A DNA stretch of 64,000 bases from Euglena gracilis (GCA_039621445.1 CP154954.1:62106898-62170897), one strand, 5' to 3'. Shown: positions 29,858-42,333, counted from the first letter of the stretch. Made by a program: numbers and translations. The notes: a model not told the origin generated them from the sequence alone.

Positions 29858-32800
29858 TTAGAATCGGCGTTTTCGATCCAACACACAGAACAGGGAGTCG
29901 AGCTCATGGACCTTGAGTTCGACGTTGGTTTGGTGCCGCTGGAGTTCGGCCAGCCAGCTCTGGAAGGCAGGGTTCGATATAAGGAGAGGAGGGGGGGGAT
30001 GGTCCGGACCCCCCTGAGGGCCAGGAGGGGGGGGGGGGGGGGGGGACACCCCCCCCACCTAAACAGTGGCGCGGTCAGGGTGACCGAAAATTTTTGACCC
30101 CCCAAAACGACCAAAAGTGCCATTTTGGGCACTTTTTGGGCAAAAATTGGCCAAAAATGCAAAAAATTTTCGGCGCAAAGCGCCGGAGGAAAAAATTGAC
30201 CCTTTTTTGGGGGGGGGGTCCCGGGGACCCCCCGAGGGTCGGTCCGGACCCCCCTTGCAGGTGGGGGGGGTGGTCCGGACCCCCCCTGCAGGCCAGGAGG
30301 GGGGGGGGGGGGGGGACACCCCCCCACCTAAACCATGTACGCCCTCCTTATATCGAACCCTGCTGGAAGGGGAACATGCCATGCAGGCTTCGCCACCAAT
30401 TTCAGGCTTCGCCACCAATTTCTTGAAAATACACCGACTGGACGATGCGGGGGCGACCTGTCAATCCCTGCCAATCCCAGCTTCACCCCCAGATGCCGAA
30501 CACATCTCACCATTCTTGCAATTTATTGGTCATGTGCTGCCCCGTTCCGCGACCAAACGCCATAGCCTCTTGCAACAGAAATTCCCTATGTCCCAAAATA
30601 CCAAAAATAATATATACAAATATGTGAAGTACCAGCATTAGATTACAGTGTGTTCCATTACATTTTATTGGGAAAGAAATGCTTGCAAGACACTTGTTTT
30701 CTTTGCAACGTTGCAACGTTGTCCACAAAATGCAGCGTTGATGGAAATCTTGGAGTCGTAAAATGGGAAATGCTGGAGACATTGAGATGGTGCACCAATG
30801 CAAAAGAGCACTTTGCTTTGTCTTGTTTTTTCCCCCTATTTTTTTTGCCTTGTGTTTCGCAAATGAATGATAGAACTCCAGAAGATTTCACACACACAGT
30901 TTCATTTTTGCAGCAAAATGAAATTTATGCCAAAGCAATGCAACGCTGGGATCTTGTGCTTTGCAAAACAAGATAAATACTAAGAATACCATTCCATGTT
31001 CTCTGACTGAAGGGGTTCAGATACAGAAACGTCCAAACCAGGGGCTTGGCGTCCGACGCTGGTTTCTGCTCTCAGCAAACGAGCAAACGACCAAAAGGAC
31101 CAAAGAATGCCAACGATTTCACAAAAGCCCTCAGCCAGACCACACCTGTATCGTGGGGTCTTCCTCCTCGTCGGCGAAGACGTTGTAGATTTCGGCAAAC
31201 CCCGGCGCCACCACGGGGCTGCACGGCCCCTCCGGCAGCCAGCAGTCCTGTACTGGCTCCATCACTTGGACACAGGCAAGCACCTCTGGTCATAACCCCA
31301 GAACTAGCCACGTCCACAGGCATCCCAGCTGTCCCGAATTCTGCGAGAGATGTGGACAGAAAAAATGAGACGCGACAAGAGGGCGGCCATTTTTCGGACC
31401 AGCAACGCAGTCTTGCTGTTGGATGGGGCAGACATCGCGGTTGCACATGGCCAAGGACCCAGGGGAAACTTCCAGTCGGACCCAGTCACGCCCAGCCACA
31501 GGGGTGCCTGGGCATGGACCACTTCCCCCGGCACCTCCACCACGTCTGCTGCAGCGCAGATGGCTTCGTGGACCGTGACGTTCTCATACAGGAGCAGCTG
31601 CGGCCTCTGGGGAGGGGGAAACAAGGCCTGCGGGCATAGAACGGCTGCAATATACGCGTAGCCACCGTGTCTGCCGAAGCCATTTGGACATTAGCACCAT
31701 TTTTGTCTCTTTTGGGTCTGACACGAACCGAAATACGATACCACCCCACCTTCTCCGAAAAGGTACAAGATCCAGGGCGGCCTCGAAAAAAACGTCTGGG
31801 TGACTTTTGCAGGATGAAGCACACATGGAATCAATAAAAATGCACAAATCAGGAAAGGGGGAGAAAGAAAAGAATCTAGGGGAAAATAACAAAATAATAA
31901 GAAGATTTATATAGACTGAAGCATATCTCTCCCAAGTGTAAACCCCCTGGGGTATTTTATTTGGGCAGCCGAAGTCGAGGGACAGGGGGGGGGTGCCTCC
32001 CCCCCAATTAACATTGACAATCTTGACGGTCCAGACGGGGGCACCTGAGCAAAGCAAAACCAGACCGCGGTCACAGTCCCGGAGAACACCGCCAGGAAAA
32101 TGCTGACGATGGTCGTCCCAACGATGAAACCCCCGACGCAGTAGAACACGACCCACGGGCGGGCACCCCCTTTCTGCGCGCGGTGAGGACTACACCTTTG
32201 CAGTAATCCCTGGGGTTAAGTGATGGGAATGCCAACATGATCGACAGCCCTGCGCTCGAGTGGATAAACGTCATGAAAGAAAATGGCCAGGCTTTTTGTC
32301 GTTCAAGGGTTTGCTGATTTCTTCAGGGGGGGACAGCTGGGGGAATTTCACGATCTCTAAAGGTGCAGCTCCAATGGCAGAAGGTTTTTTAAGGCCCAAA
32401 AAATGCACAATGGACCTCCAGTCGTTTGGGAGGAGAGCAATCTCCCTGGGCAATCCCTCGAAAAAAAAACAACTGGAAAAGCAAAGCATGCAAAAAAAAT
32501 GCGACTTTTGCAAAATTGCCCATGCGTAAAAAAAAGCATAAACTACTAATTTGCAAAAAACCCGCAAATTTTCAAGATTTTTGAATTCAAAAAAATTACA
32601 ACGTATTCAACTTGAAGTATCCCCCCACAGGTTAACCCCCTTTCAGCATGCACAGGAGGATTTGGTGATGAGAAATAAAAAAGATTTGGACCAGAAGAAG
32701 CGCTACGGGAACAACTCCGAACGCATCCAGAAGGGAATGTGTCAAAATATCTATCCAAGATGCTGGAAGAAAAAACAAACCAAAAGCACGATATCCAAAA

Positions 32801-35800
32801 ATTTTCATTGGCCGGCGTTACCATAAAAATCTTCGCACCAAATTACTGATTCCCTGGGTATGATGATGTTGCATCCCCAAATATATTTTGTTTATGCTTT
32901 GTGGGTCTTTCTGCAAGTTTGAATTTCGAGATAGAAAATCTCAAAACTGGAATGACTTTTGTGGATTTGGTTAAAAAAAATGCGTTCACTGCATTTTTTT
33001 TTGTTCGAAATTTCCCCGCCCATTTGCAACGTCCATACTTCTTCTTGGCGGTTCACGAAGGGCCGCCCAGCACCCCTCCCACCTGCAGTGCTGCGTTCCT
33101 CAAAGGGGGGCCCCGGCCATCCGTACTCCTCCCGGGGCCGCAGGAGGCCCATCACGCCGCTCACCGCGAAGCCCCCCAGGAGGCCGGCCAGGGTCAGCAG
33201 GGAGTCGAGGCGGCAGAGGGCTTCAGTGGCCCGCTGCCGGGGCGGCTCGGCGAGGAGGGCGGCGGCCGCCTGGGGGGGGGGGGGGGGCGACAGGCGGACG
33301 TCCTGAAGTCCTGAAATCCCGAAATCCCGAAGGACTCCTTTTTCTTGGGCGGGTCCACGCCCCCCCCCCCCAAAAAGGAGCCCTTCGGGGGCTTTGGGAG
33401 GGAAGGCTGAGCAGGAATGGAAATGACTGCCAGGCTTTATTTTGGCTGTGTGAAGGGCCCCTGGTCACACAGTTTTCCACCGACCCCTGGGGAGGGGAGG
33501 CGGCGTCACTTCCACTGTTCCATAGACTAGCCAGTTGCCTTTTCGGAAAACCAGTCGACAATGACCCTGGGGGGGGGGGGGGTTGGCCACTCTGGAATCC
33601 AAGGGAAAATTGACCACAAACACGGAAAAAAAGACAAAAAATTCCGGTGCTTTCGGGTCACTGACGCTTTTCGACCCCTCCCGGGGGAGGGAGGGGGTCC
33701 GGTACGGCACTGACCAAATGATTGTATGGCCCTGGCAAAGAGAAACCTTCTGGCGGTACCCCTCCCCAGGAGTACCCTCGAAAATAAATGTCACATTTCA
33801 GGTATCATGGGCAACAAGGGATGATGAATGCCATGTTGGTATGATGGCATACTAAATTTGTTCAATAAATATTTCACATAGTCTTCCAAACCTCCTGCAA
33901 AATGGCAAAATTTTGAATTCAAGCACATCTCACAATCACCATCCCCAACTCTGTGTCACCAATTACTGCAGGATCACAGCGCACCTTTGATGAGGTACAA
34001 TAGTCAGCACCATGCTGCATTTGATGCGCGAAAGCGAAGATGCTTGCCACGCGGTTCCAATACGCAGGGCAAATCAGACCCCAACAAGAAGCCATGCCGC
34101 AGATTGGTCGCAGAATGGAGGCGGCAACGACGGAGCCTGAAAATGTTGGAACAGAATCAAGTTTTGCTCAGCGGATTGTTTTGCTCAAGTTTTGCTCAAC
34201 GACCCTCCCCTGCCCAGAGACCTAGCTCAGGCTGGAAAAAATTTGGGCTGGTAGGGAAAAGCTCTCCAAAACTCAGGGTCTAACCAGGTGCAAAAAGCGA
34301 AACCACACAAACATTTGAAAGAAAAACTTGCCAGTTGTGTGAAAAATCGTTGGTTGACCAAAATCTTCAACTGGGCGGCCTGATTTTCGACCGGCTTTTG
34401 CCTGGTTTGAACCCGGTTTTGCAAGTCAAGTGGCCAGGAAAAAAAATACAACTCGTCGATGGGTGGAGGGGGTCCAAGGCGGAAAAAGACTGCTGGCTGG
34501 CTTGCTGGCTGGCTGGCTGGGTGGGTGGGTGGGGAGTCCCTCCAGCTTTTACGTGCCTTGCTTTGGTTCCAGTGCTTATATCCCCCCCCTCAGGCCGGCC
34601 AACCGAAAACAACCTGGCGAAGGACAACTGAAAACGACCCGTTGAACCAGTGAAGAAAAATGAATGACGCCTGGTGCTATCATATTTGTTGTGACCATCC
34701 AACATTCAACTTCATTCATTTTTTTTTGTGCAACCTATCACTATGGAAATCATTTTGGGCAATTTTCTGCCCAAAGAAATACATTTGGGGATAAGGGACA
34801 GGGAATTAAATGAGCGGGGAGGGGGAGGTCAGACCCCCTTCTCCGTGAAAAAAATTTTCTGGCACAAAGTGCCGGGAAAATTTTTTGGGCTTCAAAAAAG
34901 CCCCCAAATCGCGTTTTTGCATACTTCTAATTAAGAAAATCGGCAAACAAACACCAAAACTTTCATCTTCCCTGGCGCAAAGTTCCGGAGAGAATTTTTT
35001 TGGTTCTTGGGGGGTCCCGGAACCCTCGGTCGGAGGGGGTAGGATGGGAGGTAGTCTGGACCCCCCCCCCCTGCACCAAACCAACGTTATTACCCTGGTA
35101 AAAGGGATGCCGAGAATCAACCATCGATTCCATGACGTCATAAAACCCACTTACAACCTCACCGCATTTCGGCCGACCAAGCAAAACAACCCTGAGTCAT
35201 CCTGGTGGGTTTTAAATGGGCGGTGGGGTGCTCAGAGAGTTTACAACTAGCGCAGTCAAAAAGTACGACACTTGGAAATGGTGCTGAAGTCCTGGCTGAA
35301 CTGGCTTGGATACTACCGCCGCTGGTAAGAACACACGGAGCCTCATTACATCACACACCACAGACTACGTCAGCCAGCCGTCACACAACTGATGTGTGTT
35401 TATGGGCGCAATTGCGCAAATAAAAAATTATGTTTGTGGGCGCATTTGTGCAAATAAAACGTGAACCGATGAAAGTAAAATGACATGTTTATGGGCGCAA
35501 ATGCGCGCACAAACAAATTTGGTGGTGCGCGCATTGGCGCAAATGCGCGCACCAACAAAATTATGTTTATTTGCGCAAATGCGCAAATAATCATGTATTT
35601 ATATTTTCCATGTTAAAAGACAGCAATGAGGACCATGACCCTACGAGGTTTTAAAACGTGATGGACGTGTTGGTGCGCGCATTTGCACAAATAAACACAA
35701 TTATGTTTGTTTGCGCATTTGCGCAAATGCGCAAATAAACATTTAACAAACCGCTTCAAAATGATGTGTTTCAGCGAGCCTTAACGCACACAAACAAAGT

Positions 35801-38800
35801 TTGTTTATTTGCGCAAATGCGCAAATAAACAAACTTTTTTTGTGTGATACCATCTCCTGCTCTGTGACAGCTGGCGAACGCAATTCCTTATGCCAACCAT
35901 TGATTTGCACCACAATTACATGGCGATGAAATTTGTGGTGAGAGGTAGTGTGTAATGCTCACTGGAACACGGCATGTGACGGGCCAAAATTTGCCTGTCT
36001 TGTGTGTGTACATTTGCACTGCTGTTCCCTGGCCCAAACGGCCTGTTCCTTTGGCGTCATTCATTTGGCAGTTAAACGTCATGAATTGATGACGTGCAAA
36101 CGACCTGTGACTGCTCGACACCTTTTCTGCAACAGCACTACGTTACAAGAAATCAAAATTTGGCACCTGAAATACCCGGGAAGCGTCGGGCCGGAGGCCG
36201 TTTTTTTTATGGTTATTCTCCACCATTTTCCCCTTGAAAAACATAAAACACACCAGTTTTTGTGCATAATTTGGGCGGGTGTTTGAGGGCTGTCTCTCTC
36301 CGGCCGCTGGTTGCCATGCACCGGCACCACGTCGCCCCCCCCCAGTCTTACACCCCGGTGGCGGGGTATAACGTGGCCGCTTCGGTGTGTGTTGTTGCAC
36401 TGGGGAGGTGGATGCCGGTCTGGTGGGTGCTGAAGCATCAACAGCTGATGTGGCTGCAGCAGCGGAGCCCAGGCCGCAGGTCAGCGGCAGGGCCCATGGG
36501 ACCCAAAAATTCGTGCCGGTGGACATGTACCGTTACTGGGTAGCTGCGCACCCACCTTCAGGAGATCCTCTGTCTCAACCTTCCCTGGGACCTGTCAATG
36601 GTCCAAAAACGGCACCATAACACCATGTGCCAGAGGAGACGGTGTGGTCACTTGGTTGAACCCATTCAGAAGCCACTAAGGGTAGTTCTTGGAGGGCCAA
36701 AATGAAGTCGTTTTTACTTCTCCATCGGTTGTTGATTTGCGCATTTGCGCGCATCGCGTTTTTTTTTGGACGCAAATGCGCAAATAAACCAGATGTAAAT
36801 TGTGGAGTTTCTTCATGCAATTTATTTGCGCATTTGCGCCCACAAACAAGTGATGTGTGCAAATGCGCAAGTAAACCATATCTGCTGTCGGTGTTTGATG
36901 GTTGTGTTTCCGTCACACTGTTCTTCTTGTGTTTATTTGCGCATTTGCGCAAATAAACAAAGAACATGTTTGTTTGCGCATTTGCGCAAAAATCCCCCCA
37001 TAAACATAATTTGTGTTGGTGCGCCCATAAGCTTGCGCCGTTGACAAACAGTGTGACAAACCCACCAACTGGACAGCCCGTTGGTCTGCGCACTCACAGC
37101 TGCTTTGTCACGCCGTTTATCGACGCCGTCAGTTCATGGGTGTTGAAACCCAATCCTTGAAGGGCATATTTGTGTTTATTTGCGCAATTGCGCAAATAAA
37201 CATAAACATGTTGGTGCGCGCATTTGCGCCCATAAACACATTTTTTTGCCCTTCCAGTGTTTGGCTTCTTCCGCTTTGTTCTTTGCCACACAACTGGTTG
37301 TGCGGATCCCGGGTATAAGCCGAGTGGGAGACACCCGTCCCCCTCAGTCCCTGCGGACCCCATTTCTTCCCCCCTGCGCATTCCTTGCCCAACACCCCGC
37401 ACTCACCTTCCTTCCCCATCGTCCTTCCCGCCGGCTTGGTCGCACCACACCCACACTTTAACAAACAGCCCAAAAACACCACACCAAGGCGCCGCAGGCA
37501 ACACAGTTCGGCAAACACCCAGGACACACACCGCCGGCAGCTTGGGCACACCCAGGGACACAGCCGAAAGAAGCAACAAGCGCAGTAAAAGTACCGTTCC
37601 TATGGCGCCTTTTTGCGGTTTTTCACTGTGGGCGGGAAAGGTCCCGGGCAAAATCCATTTTGAGACACGCCATTTTTCGCCAAAGTCCCGGGGGTCACAC
37701 CGCCAAAATCAGAACTTTGCCGATTTTTCGCACTCTCTTGTCAACGTGTTTTCAAACCCGCCGGGGGCATACAGCCGAATCATAGAAGAATCAAAAAATT
37801 CGGAAATTTGAGCAAGTGCGCAAATAAAAATAAAAAAACATAAGTGCGAATCCGGCTGCCTAAGTTCCAGGGAACCTGGGCACAAATATGAATGCAGCAT
37901 GTGGTCAAAAAACCTTGTTGACTTCAGCGCCAGCAGAAACCAGACAGTGGTTCTGAAAAACAACAACCAGTTGCCACTTGGGGGGGGGGGTCAATGCCAG
38001 GCATTAAGTTCCTTAAAGCACCTTAAAGAGCCTTAAAATGTCTGAAAATGGGCCTTTAAAAATTTGCTGAAATGCCTGAAAATGCCCTAAAATGCCTTAA
38101 ATTTTTTGCTCTGCCAAAAATTTTAAAAAAATGACGTTGCAGAAATCTCGGCTAAAAACAGGACAACTCCAGGAAAAAACTGATTCCTGGCATAGGTGGA
38201 AAAATTGCCCATCCAAAACTGTGTGTTTTTCGCCTTTTGGTTTTTGGACCCTGGTTCCATCCATGGGCTCATTGCGGGAAATTGGTGATGGACTCTTTGG
38301 TGGTCGGGCCGACTAGTCGCTAGCGACCAATCCTACCGACCATTGGTGGTTGGGCCGACCACCAATTTTAAGTCCACCCCCCCCTCTAAAAATTTTTTTA
38401 AGCCCCCCCCCTCCAAAAAATTTTATCCAAATGCCTTCCAAAATTTCTATTCCGGGTTCAATGAATTCAGGCGCCCCCCAACAAACTCCCTTTGTGCTGA
38501 CTTAGTCCGCCTACGGCCTCCTCCGGGGGGGGGGGCTGCCGCCCCCCCCCCGGACCCCCCCGCCCAAAATAACAAAATCCCCTTGTGTGTGCAAGGCAAG
38601 GGTGGCCGAGTCGCGCTCCGTAATGAATTTAATCTTATGTGTGCAAGGCAAGGATGGCCAAAACGCGCCCTCCAAAAAGCTCCCTTTGTGCTAACTTAGT
38701 CGGACTACGGCCTCCTCCGGGGGGGGGGTCGCCCCCCCCCCCCCCTCCCGCCCAAAATAACAAAATCCCCTTGTGTGTGCAAGGCAAGGGTGGCCGAGTC

Positions 38801-41376
38801 GCGCTCCGTAATGAATGTAGTCTGATGTGTGCAAGGTAAAGACAAAAGTCGCTATGGCTATGGTTTCACAGAACAGGCGCAAAGAGAAGATATTACTCAT
38901 TTTTTTTGCAAATTGACCCCCGAATGGAGGGTTTGGAAGGCATTGGGGTGGGTTTTGAGTCATTTTCCTGCAAATTTGAATGAATTTTTTTTCGAGGGGG
39001 GGGGGGCTTAAAAACTTTTTCGAGGGGGGGGGTGGACTTAAAATTGGTGGTCGGGCCGACTAGTCGGCCCGACCACCAATGGTCGCTAGCGACTAGTCGG
39101 TAGACTAGTCGGTACCGACCACCAAAAAGTCCATCACCAATTTCTCGCTCGGGGCCCCATCCATGAATCTGCCTGGAACCTCCCTCGGACTTGCCTTTAA
39201 AAAAAATGCCTGAAAATTTGGGGAAAAAATGCCTTAAAAAACCGTTAATACCTGGTCAGTGGCCAAATGATTCTATGCCCGTAATTAGCTGGATCGCACT
39301 GTTTGCCCTCTGTGGTCCAAGGGGAACCGATACTGCAAGAGAGAGAGATCTTCGAGGTATGAAGCCGGTGACCAGCATAAGAGCGAGCTGGTCCCAACCA
39401 AGTTGCCTCGGACTGAGGGGAAAGAATGTGAATGGCGTGCCACAACAAAAATTCATGGATTTATTCTTTCTGACTGCCCGTGCATGCACCAGGTACCGGG
39501 TGTGGGGCAGGGTTCGGGTCGGTTTGAACGGTGGGTCTGAACCCCCCAGTCCAGGACATCTAGACATCTGGGACCACATATGGCACAAAATGGGGCCCCC
39601 ATACCTAGGGTATGGGGGGGTATGGGGGGGTATGGGGGGGTATGTGGGTATAAAATATTCCACCCAGAACTCACACACCAAGGGTTACGGAGAATGACTG
39701 GATAAAAGAGCTGAATGGTTGGTCTGGGGGCAGACCCTCCGAATGGCCATGCTGCCACCTTCAGGGGGTCGCCATCGCCAGGTGTCTGGCTGGAATCCAA
39801 CATCAAATACACTCACTCACTCGCTCGCTCGCTCGCTCGCTCACACCCACCCACCCACGCACCCACCCACCCACCCACCCACCCACGCACCCAGCCACCC
39901 ACACATACACAATCACTCACTCACACACGCACACGCGCACACACACAATGTACATTTCCCACTGACTGACACGCCCCTGACCAGTACCACCCCACTGCAG
40001 CGCGGCTGCCGGCGCAGTAGAGGACGTGCTTGAACACGTTGCAAGTCGCGAGGATGAGGAGCAGCCCGATGCCCCCAAAGCAGCACCGCCGCGGAATATA
40101 CATAAAAAATGGAAGATGTAAGGGATGCCACAGCCCCTGTTTAATGAATGTGGAGCTTGGCATTGGAGCGGAATTGAATGGTTGTCAAGGTGCTCTTTAT
40201 TTGAAAGAGCACCAGGCAAAAACGCCTAATGATTTTTGTGCCATTTGCTTCATGAAAAGAAAGTTCCTGGAAACATTGGAATGCAATTCAACAGATCATA
40301 TTACTGTCACAGGAAAAAATTTTTTCATCTGGAAAAATATGCATGACGTATAACAAATATTCTGATACTGCTTTGGTCAACGTAATCCCACAGCGGGGTA
40401 TATGTGGTGCCCTGCCGCCAGCCGGCGGTGACACACAGGAACAAATAGCCAAATGCCCATGCAACGAAAGATGTCAGCAGAGGGCACACCCAGATTGTTG
40501 GATACTGCAAACAGCAAGGGGGATCGGGCAATGAGAATGGTGAAAACAAACAAAGAAGACGATGGCAATCAATTCAAAAATAAAACGAATATTGTTCGAC
40601 AGGTGATGAACAAAAACCAATTTCCAAAATTTGTATTTTAAACATTAAAAAATAAGGCCTGCTTTAATTTTCAGCATTTTGATTTGCAAAGGAAGAGACC
40701 TGGCTGTGCTAGTCAGAAAAGAGATCACCATCTTTGATGGAATGAAACACTTAAAACTGGCAATTGTGTCCCACCCCTTCAGAAACTTGTTTCAATAAGG
40801 TAAAGATGGAGTATGTGCGATTGAAATCTGTCTTTTTATCGCCTTTCTGCATGCCTTTGAAAGTGCGTGACGAAATTCCAAAACGTTAGCATGCTCGTAG
40901 CAAGCCCTTTGAAAAATCCACAGAAAGCGTTGTGGAATATTTTCACAAGACCTTTAGAAAAATGCTCAACATAAAAACGGGAGTTGAATTGCAGAGAAAC
41001 ACACCATGTCCACTGGTGCTAAGCACGCCGAGAACAAAGGCAGCGCCTTTTGGATGTGTCGGCCGTTGATACAGACCCAGATGAAGACAAAGCCGGAGAA
41101 GGTCCACAGAACAATCGCCCAGGCCCATGCCGCCAGCCAGGCAGCCAGTCCCATCCCAGCAAGTGGGGCCAAGTGCCAAAGGTCCGCAGCAAGCAACAAG
41201 CAGGCAACTAAGTCGTTTGAAGTTCATTTTTTTGAAACATATTTGTGGAGACTTCGGTGTTGGCCCCATCCTTGACACTTGCCCGGGAGTCCCAATATGA
41301 GGGCGATGAGGACTCCGACAGCGAAGACGGCCGGACTCAGCCAGAGAAATAAGGCGAATGATGCAGCGAACAGCAA
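29858..41376 (-). CDS. Choline transporter-like (SLC44/CTL/PNS1) membrane protein
   Basis: Exons: 41376-41283 (LLFAASFALFLWLSPAVFAV; donor GCAAGT); about 41220-41013 (AWAWAIVLWTFSGFVFIWVC, then HIQKALPLFSACLAPVDM); 40504-~40395 (IWVCPLLTSFVAWAFGYLFL, then CVTAG); about 40110-39983 (ILATCNVFKHVLYCAGSRAA, then VGWYW); 33269-33083 (ALCRLDSLLTLAGLLGGFAV); 32173-32045 (VGGFIVGTTIVSIFLAVFSG, ending FCFAQ); 31606-31535; 31247-31146; and 29959-29858 (TAA). The helices follow the CTL order: a 'FI..V' helix and IQKAL segment, a 'V.AG..V.WYW' motif before the large loop, a VDT-like CRLDSLL helix, and a final helix ending in 'W/L-F-C-F-A'. CTL proteins move choline or related substrates across plasma or organelle membranes. 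The last four exons join in phase 0. The segment that normally carries the RALT..FGSL region should fall in 39.9-33.3 kb but was not found, and the N-terminus lies upstream. The Glu-rich and coiled C-terminal tail is less typical. Confidence 0.72.
29968..30362. mobile_element. hAT-like MITE family C at a 3' splice site (395 bp)
   Basis: Perfect 19-bp inverted termini, CAGGGTTCGATATAAGGAG and its complement, flanked by exact 8-bp repeats CTGGAAGG at 29960-29967 and 30363-30370. In gene sense the duplicated 8-mer is CCTTCCAG, and the copy at 29960 ends exactly where the transporter's last exon begins. Inside are GGTCCGGACCCCCC blocks, long G runs and a TTTTCGGCGCAAAGCGCCGG hairpin at about 30165-30184. 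No transposase. Confidence 0.93.
33480..33720. repeat. G/C-run element with CCAGTCGACA/CCAGTTG blocks
   Basis: Similar in layout to 15880-16255: AAAACCAGTC block, G run, TTGGCCACT, an ATTCCGGTGCTTTCGGGTCA centre and CCTCCCGGGGGAGG. In an intergenic or intronic position upstream of exon 33269. Confidence 0.4.
34798..35092. mobile_element. Probable diverged G/C-run MITE
   Basis: Outer ends CAGGGAATTAA and TTATTACCCTG are imperfectly inverted. Inside are two TGGCRCAAAG..CCGG hairpins (34859-34875, 34974-34992) and GGGGTCCCGG/GGACCCCCCC blocks like family C. Flanking 8-mers are similar but not identical, so the ends are uncertain. Confidence 0.45.
35394..37242. repeat. Array of ~17 modular palindromes (TTTGCGCA family)
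   Basis: About 17 hairpins of 28-42 bp, each with half-arms ending in GCGCA around a 2-4 nt centre (AA, TT, AT or TTT). Best copies: 35396-35424, 35431-35459, 35485-35515, 35521-35557, 35563-35591, 35667-35697, 35703-35740, 35796-35837, 36819-36849, 36929-36961, 37170-37204 and 37206-37241. The copy at 35796-35837 has perfect 20-bp arms. Half-arms come in three types: TGTTTATTTGCGCA, TGTTGGTGCGCGCA and TGTTTATGGGCGCA. They sit in the large intron of the CTL gene. A stray half occurs at 37806-37830 and weak ones at 42545-42580. Confidence 0.9.
36262..36560. other. GC-rich tract between palindrome clusters
   Basis: Short open frames on both strands (minus: TSAVDASAPTRPASTSPVQQ) without convincing splice sites. 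It could hide a loop exon of the transporter, but I cannot support one. Confidence 0.25.
38266..39156. mobile_element. Mutator-like non-autonomous element with long inverted ends (891 bp)
   Basis: Ends GGCTCATTGCGGGAAATTGG and, inverted, GGCCCCGAGCGAGAAATTGG. These continue as about 150-bp inverted arms rich in GGTCGGGCCGACTAGTCG, GCTAGCGACCA and a TTTTAAGTCCACCCCCCC-type block. It is flanked by an exact 9-bp repeat CCATCCATG (38257-38265, 39157-39165). Long terminal inverted repeats with a 9-bp duplication are typical of MULEs. Related rearranged pieces lie at 46150-46610 and an end at 55536-55560. Confidence 0.8.
38485..38835. repeat. ~194-bp direct duplication inside the MULE-like element
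   Basis: CTCCCTTTGTGCTGACTTAG ... CAAAATAACAAAATCCCCTT ... GAGTCGCGCTCCGTAATGAA is present twice, the first copy from about 38486 and the second from about 38680, nearly identical except in the G/C runs. Confidence 0.85.
39819..39950. repeat. CTCG, CCCA and CACA microsatellites
   Basis: (CTCG)n, (CCCA)n with CGCA interruptions and CACA in series, about 40 bp from the end of the transporter exon at 39983. Confidence 0.95.
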
Positions 41377-41639
41377 CTGCGAAGCAAAAAAATGAGGGGC
41401 ATGAGCACACTGACCTGCCACTTCGAGGTGGCTTGGTGGCAACCAATCGCACCAAGGCAGGGGGGGGGGGCAGGTGCAGACGGCAGAAGGGGGGGGGGGG
41501 GGCAGGCCCCCCGTGAAAACCATCGCACGCATGCCATTTAGACACTTAGACACTTGCAAAAGCAAAAACATGGCATCGGGAAATGCAGGGGAAACCAATC
41601 ATTTGTATGGCCGATCTTGCACTTAACACGAAGTTGGGT

Positions 41640-42075
41640 TCATACATCTCTTTAAAGACCCCAGGGGGGTGCTGGGCTAGGGCTAGAAATTTGGGCTGGC
41701 TAGAAATTTGGGCTGGCTAGCCCGCCCCCCCCCCCGGGGGGGGGGGTTGGACTTCGGCTGGACTCGAACCGGGGCGAGCTGGACTGAAATCGGAAAAATG
41801 CCAAAAAAGGACCTGCAGAACACAGTTTTGAAAAAATGATGCATCTGACACCCCCCAAAAATGCCCCAAACGCCCCCAAAACCCCATTTTTGGCCACTTT
41901 TGAACACAGTTTTTCAAAAAATTTCGGCGCAAAGCGCCGAAAAATTTTGGGCTGGACCCCCCAAAAATGGGCTGGCTGGCTGGGCTAGCAGCACCCGGGG
42001 GGTGCTGCTGCGGCTGGGCTGGGCTCAAATCGGGGCTGGCTGCAGCCGCCCCCCCCGGGGGGGGGGTTCGCAAAA
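41640..42075. repeat. G/C-run element with GGGCTGGCTAG words
   Basis: Contains GGGCTGGCTAG repeats, CCCCCCCCCCCCGGGGGGGG at about 41725-41746, a hairpin TTTCGGCGCAAAGCGCCGAAA (about 41923-41943) and a second palindrome CAGCACCCGGGGGGTGCTG near 41986-42005. Same architecture as families A and C but no target duplication seen. Confidence 0.5.
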
Positions 42076-42333
42076 ACTTAGAGAGATGTATGGTTGGGTT
42101 GTTCTTCTGCGCAATTGAGTGAAAGAACTGTTTTTTTTTGTAAATCCAAAATTCCCCCCCGACCCGTAAAAAAGAATTAGGATGCAGCCTGAAGCCCCTG
42201 GATCGCAGGGGGAAACACAAAGATTTTGAATTCGGGAAAATGCCCCAGACCAAGTGTCCATACAGAATAAGACACAAATGAAATGAGTCTTTCTCGTTTC
42301 GAATGTAATTCCTTAGGGTAAGCACGTGTTCAT

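Noticed and set aside
34798-35092. Exact 8-bp target duplication for the G/C-run element here
   Set aside because: The 8-mers on the two sides (ATAAGGGA and GTAAAAGG) are not identical, so the insertion limits are unproven.
35394-37242. CRISPR array
   Set aside because: Palindromic repeats are clustered, but spacing is irregular, the repeat units vary, the setting is a eukaryotic intron and no cas genes exist.
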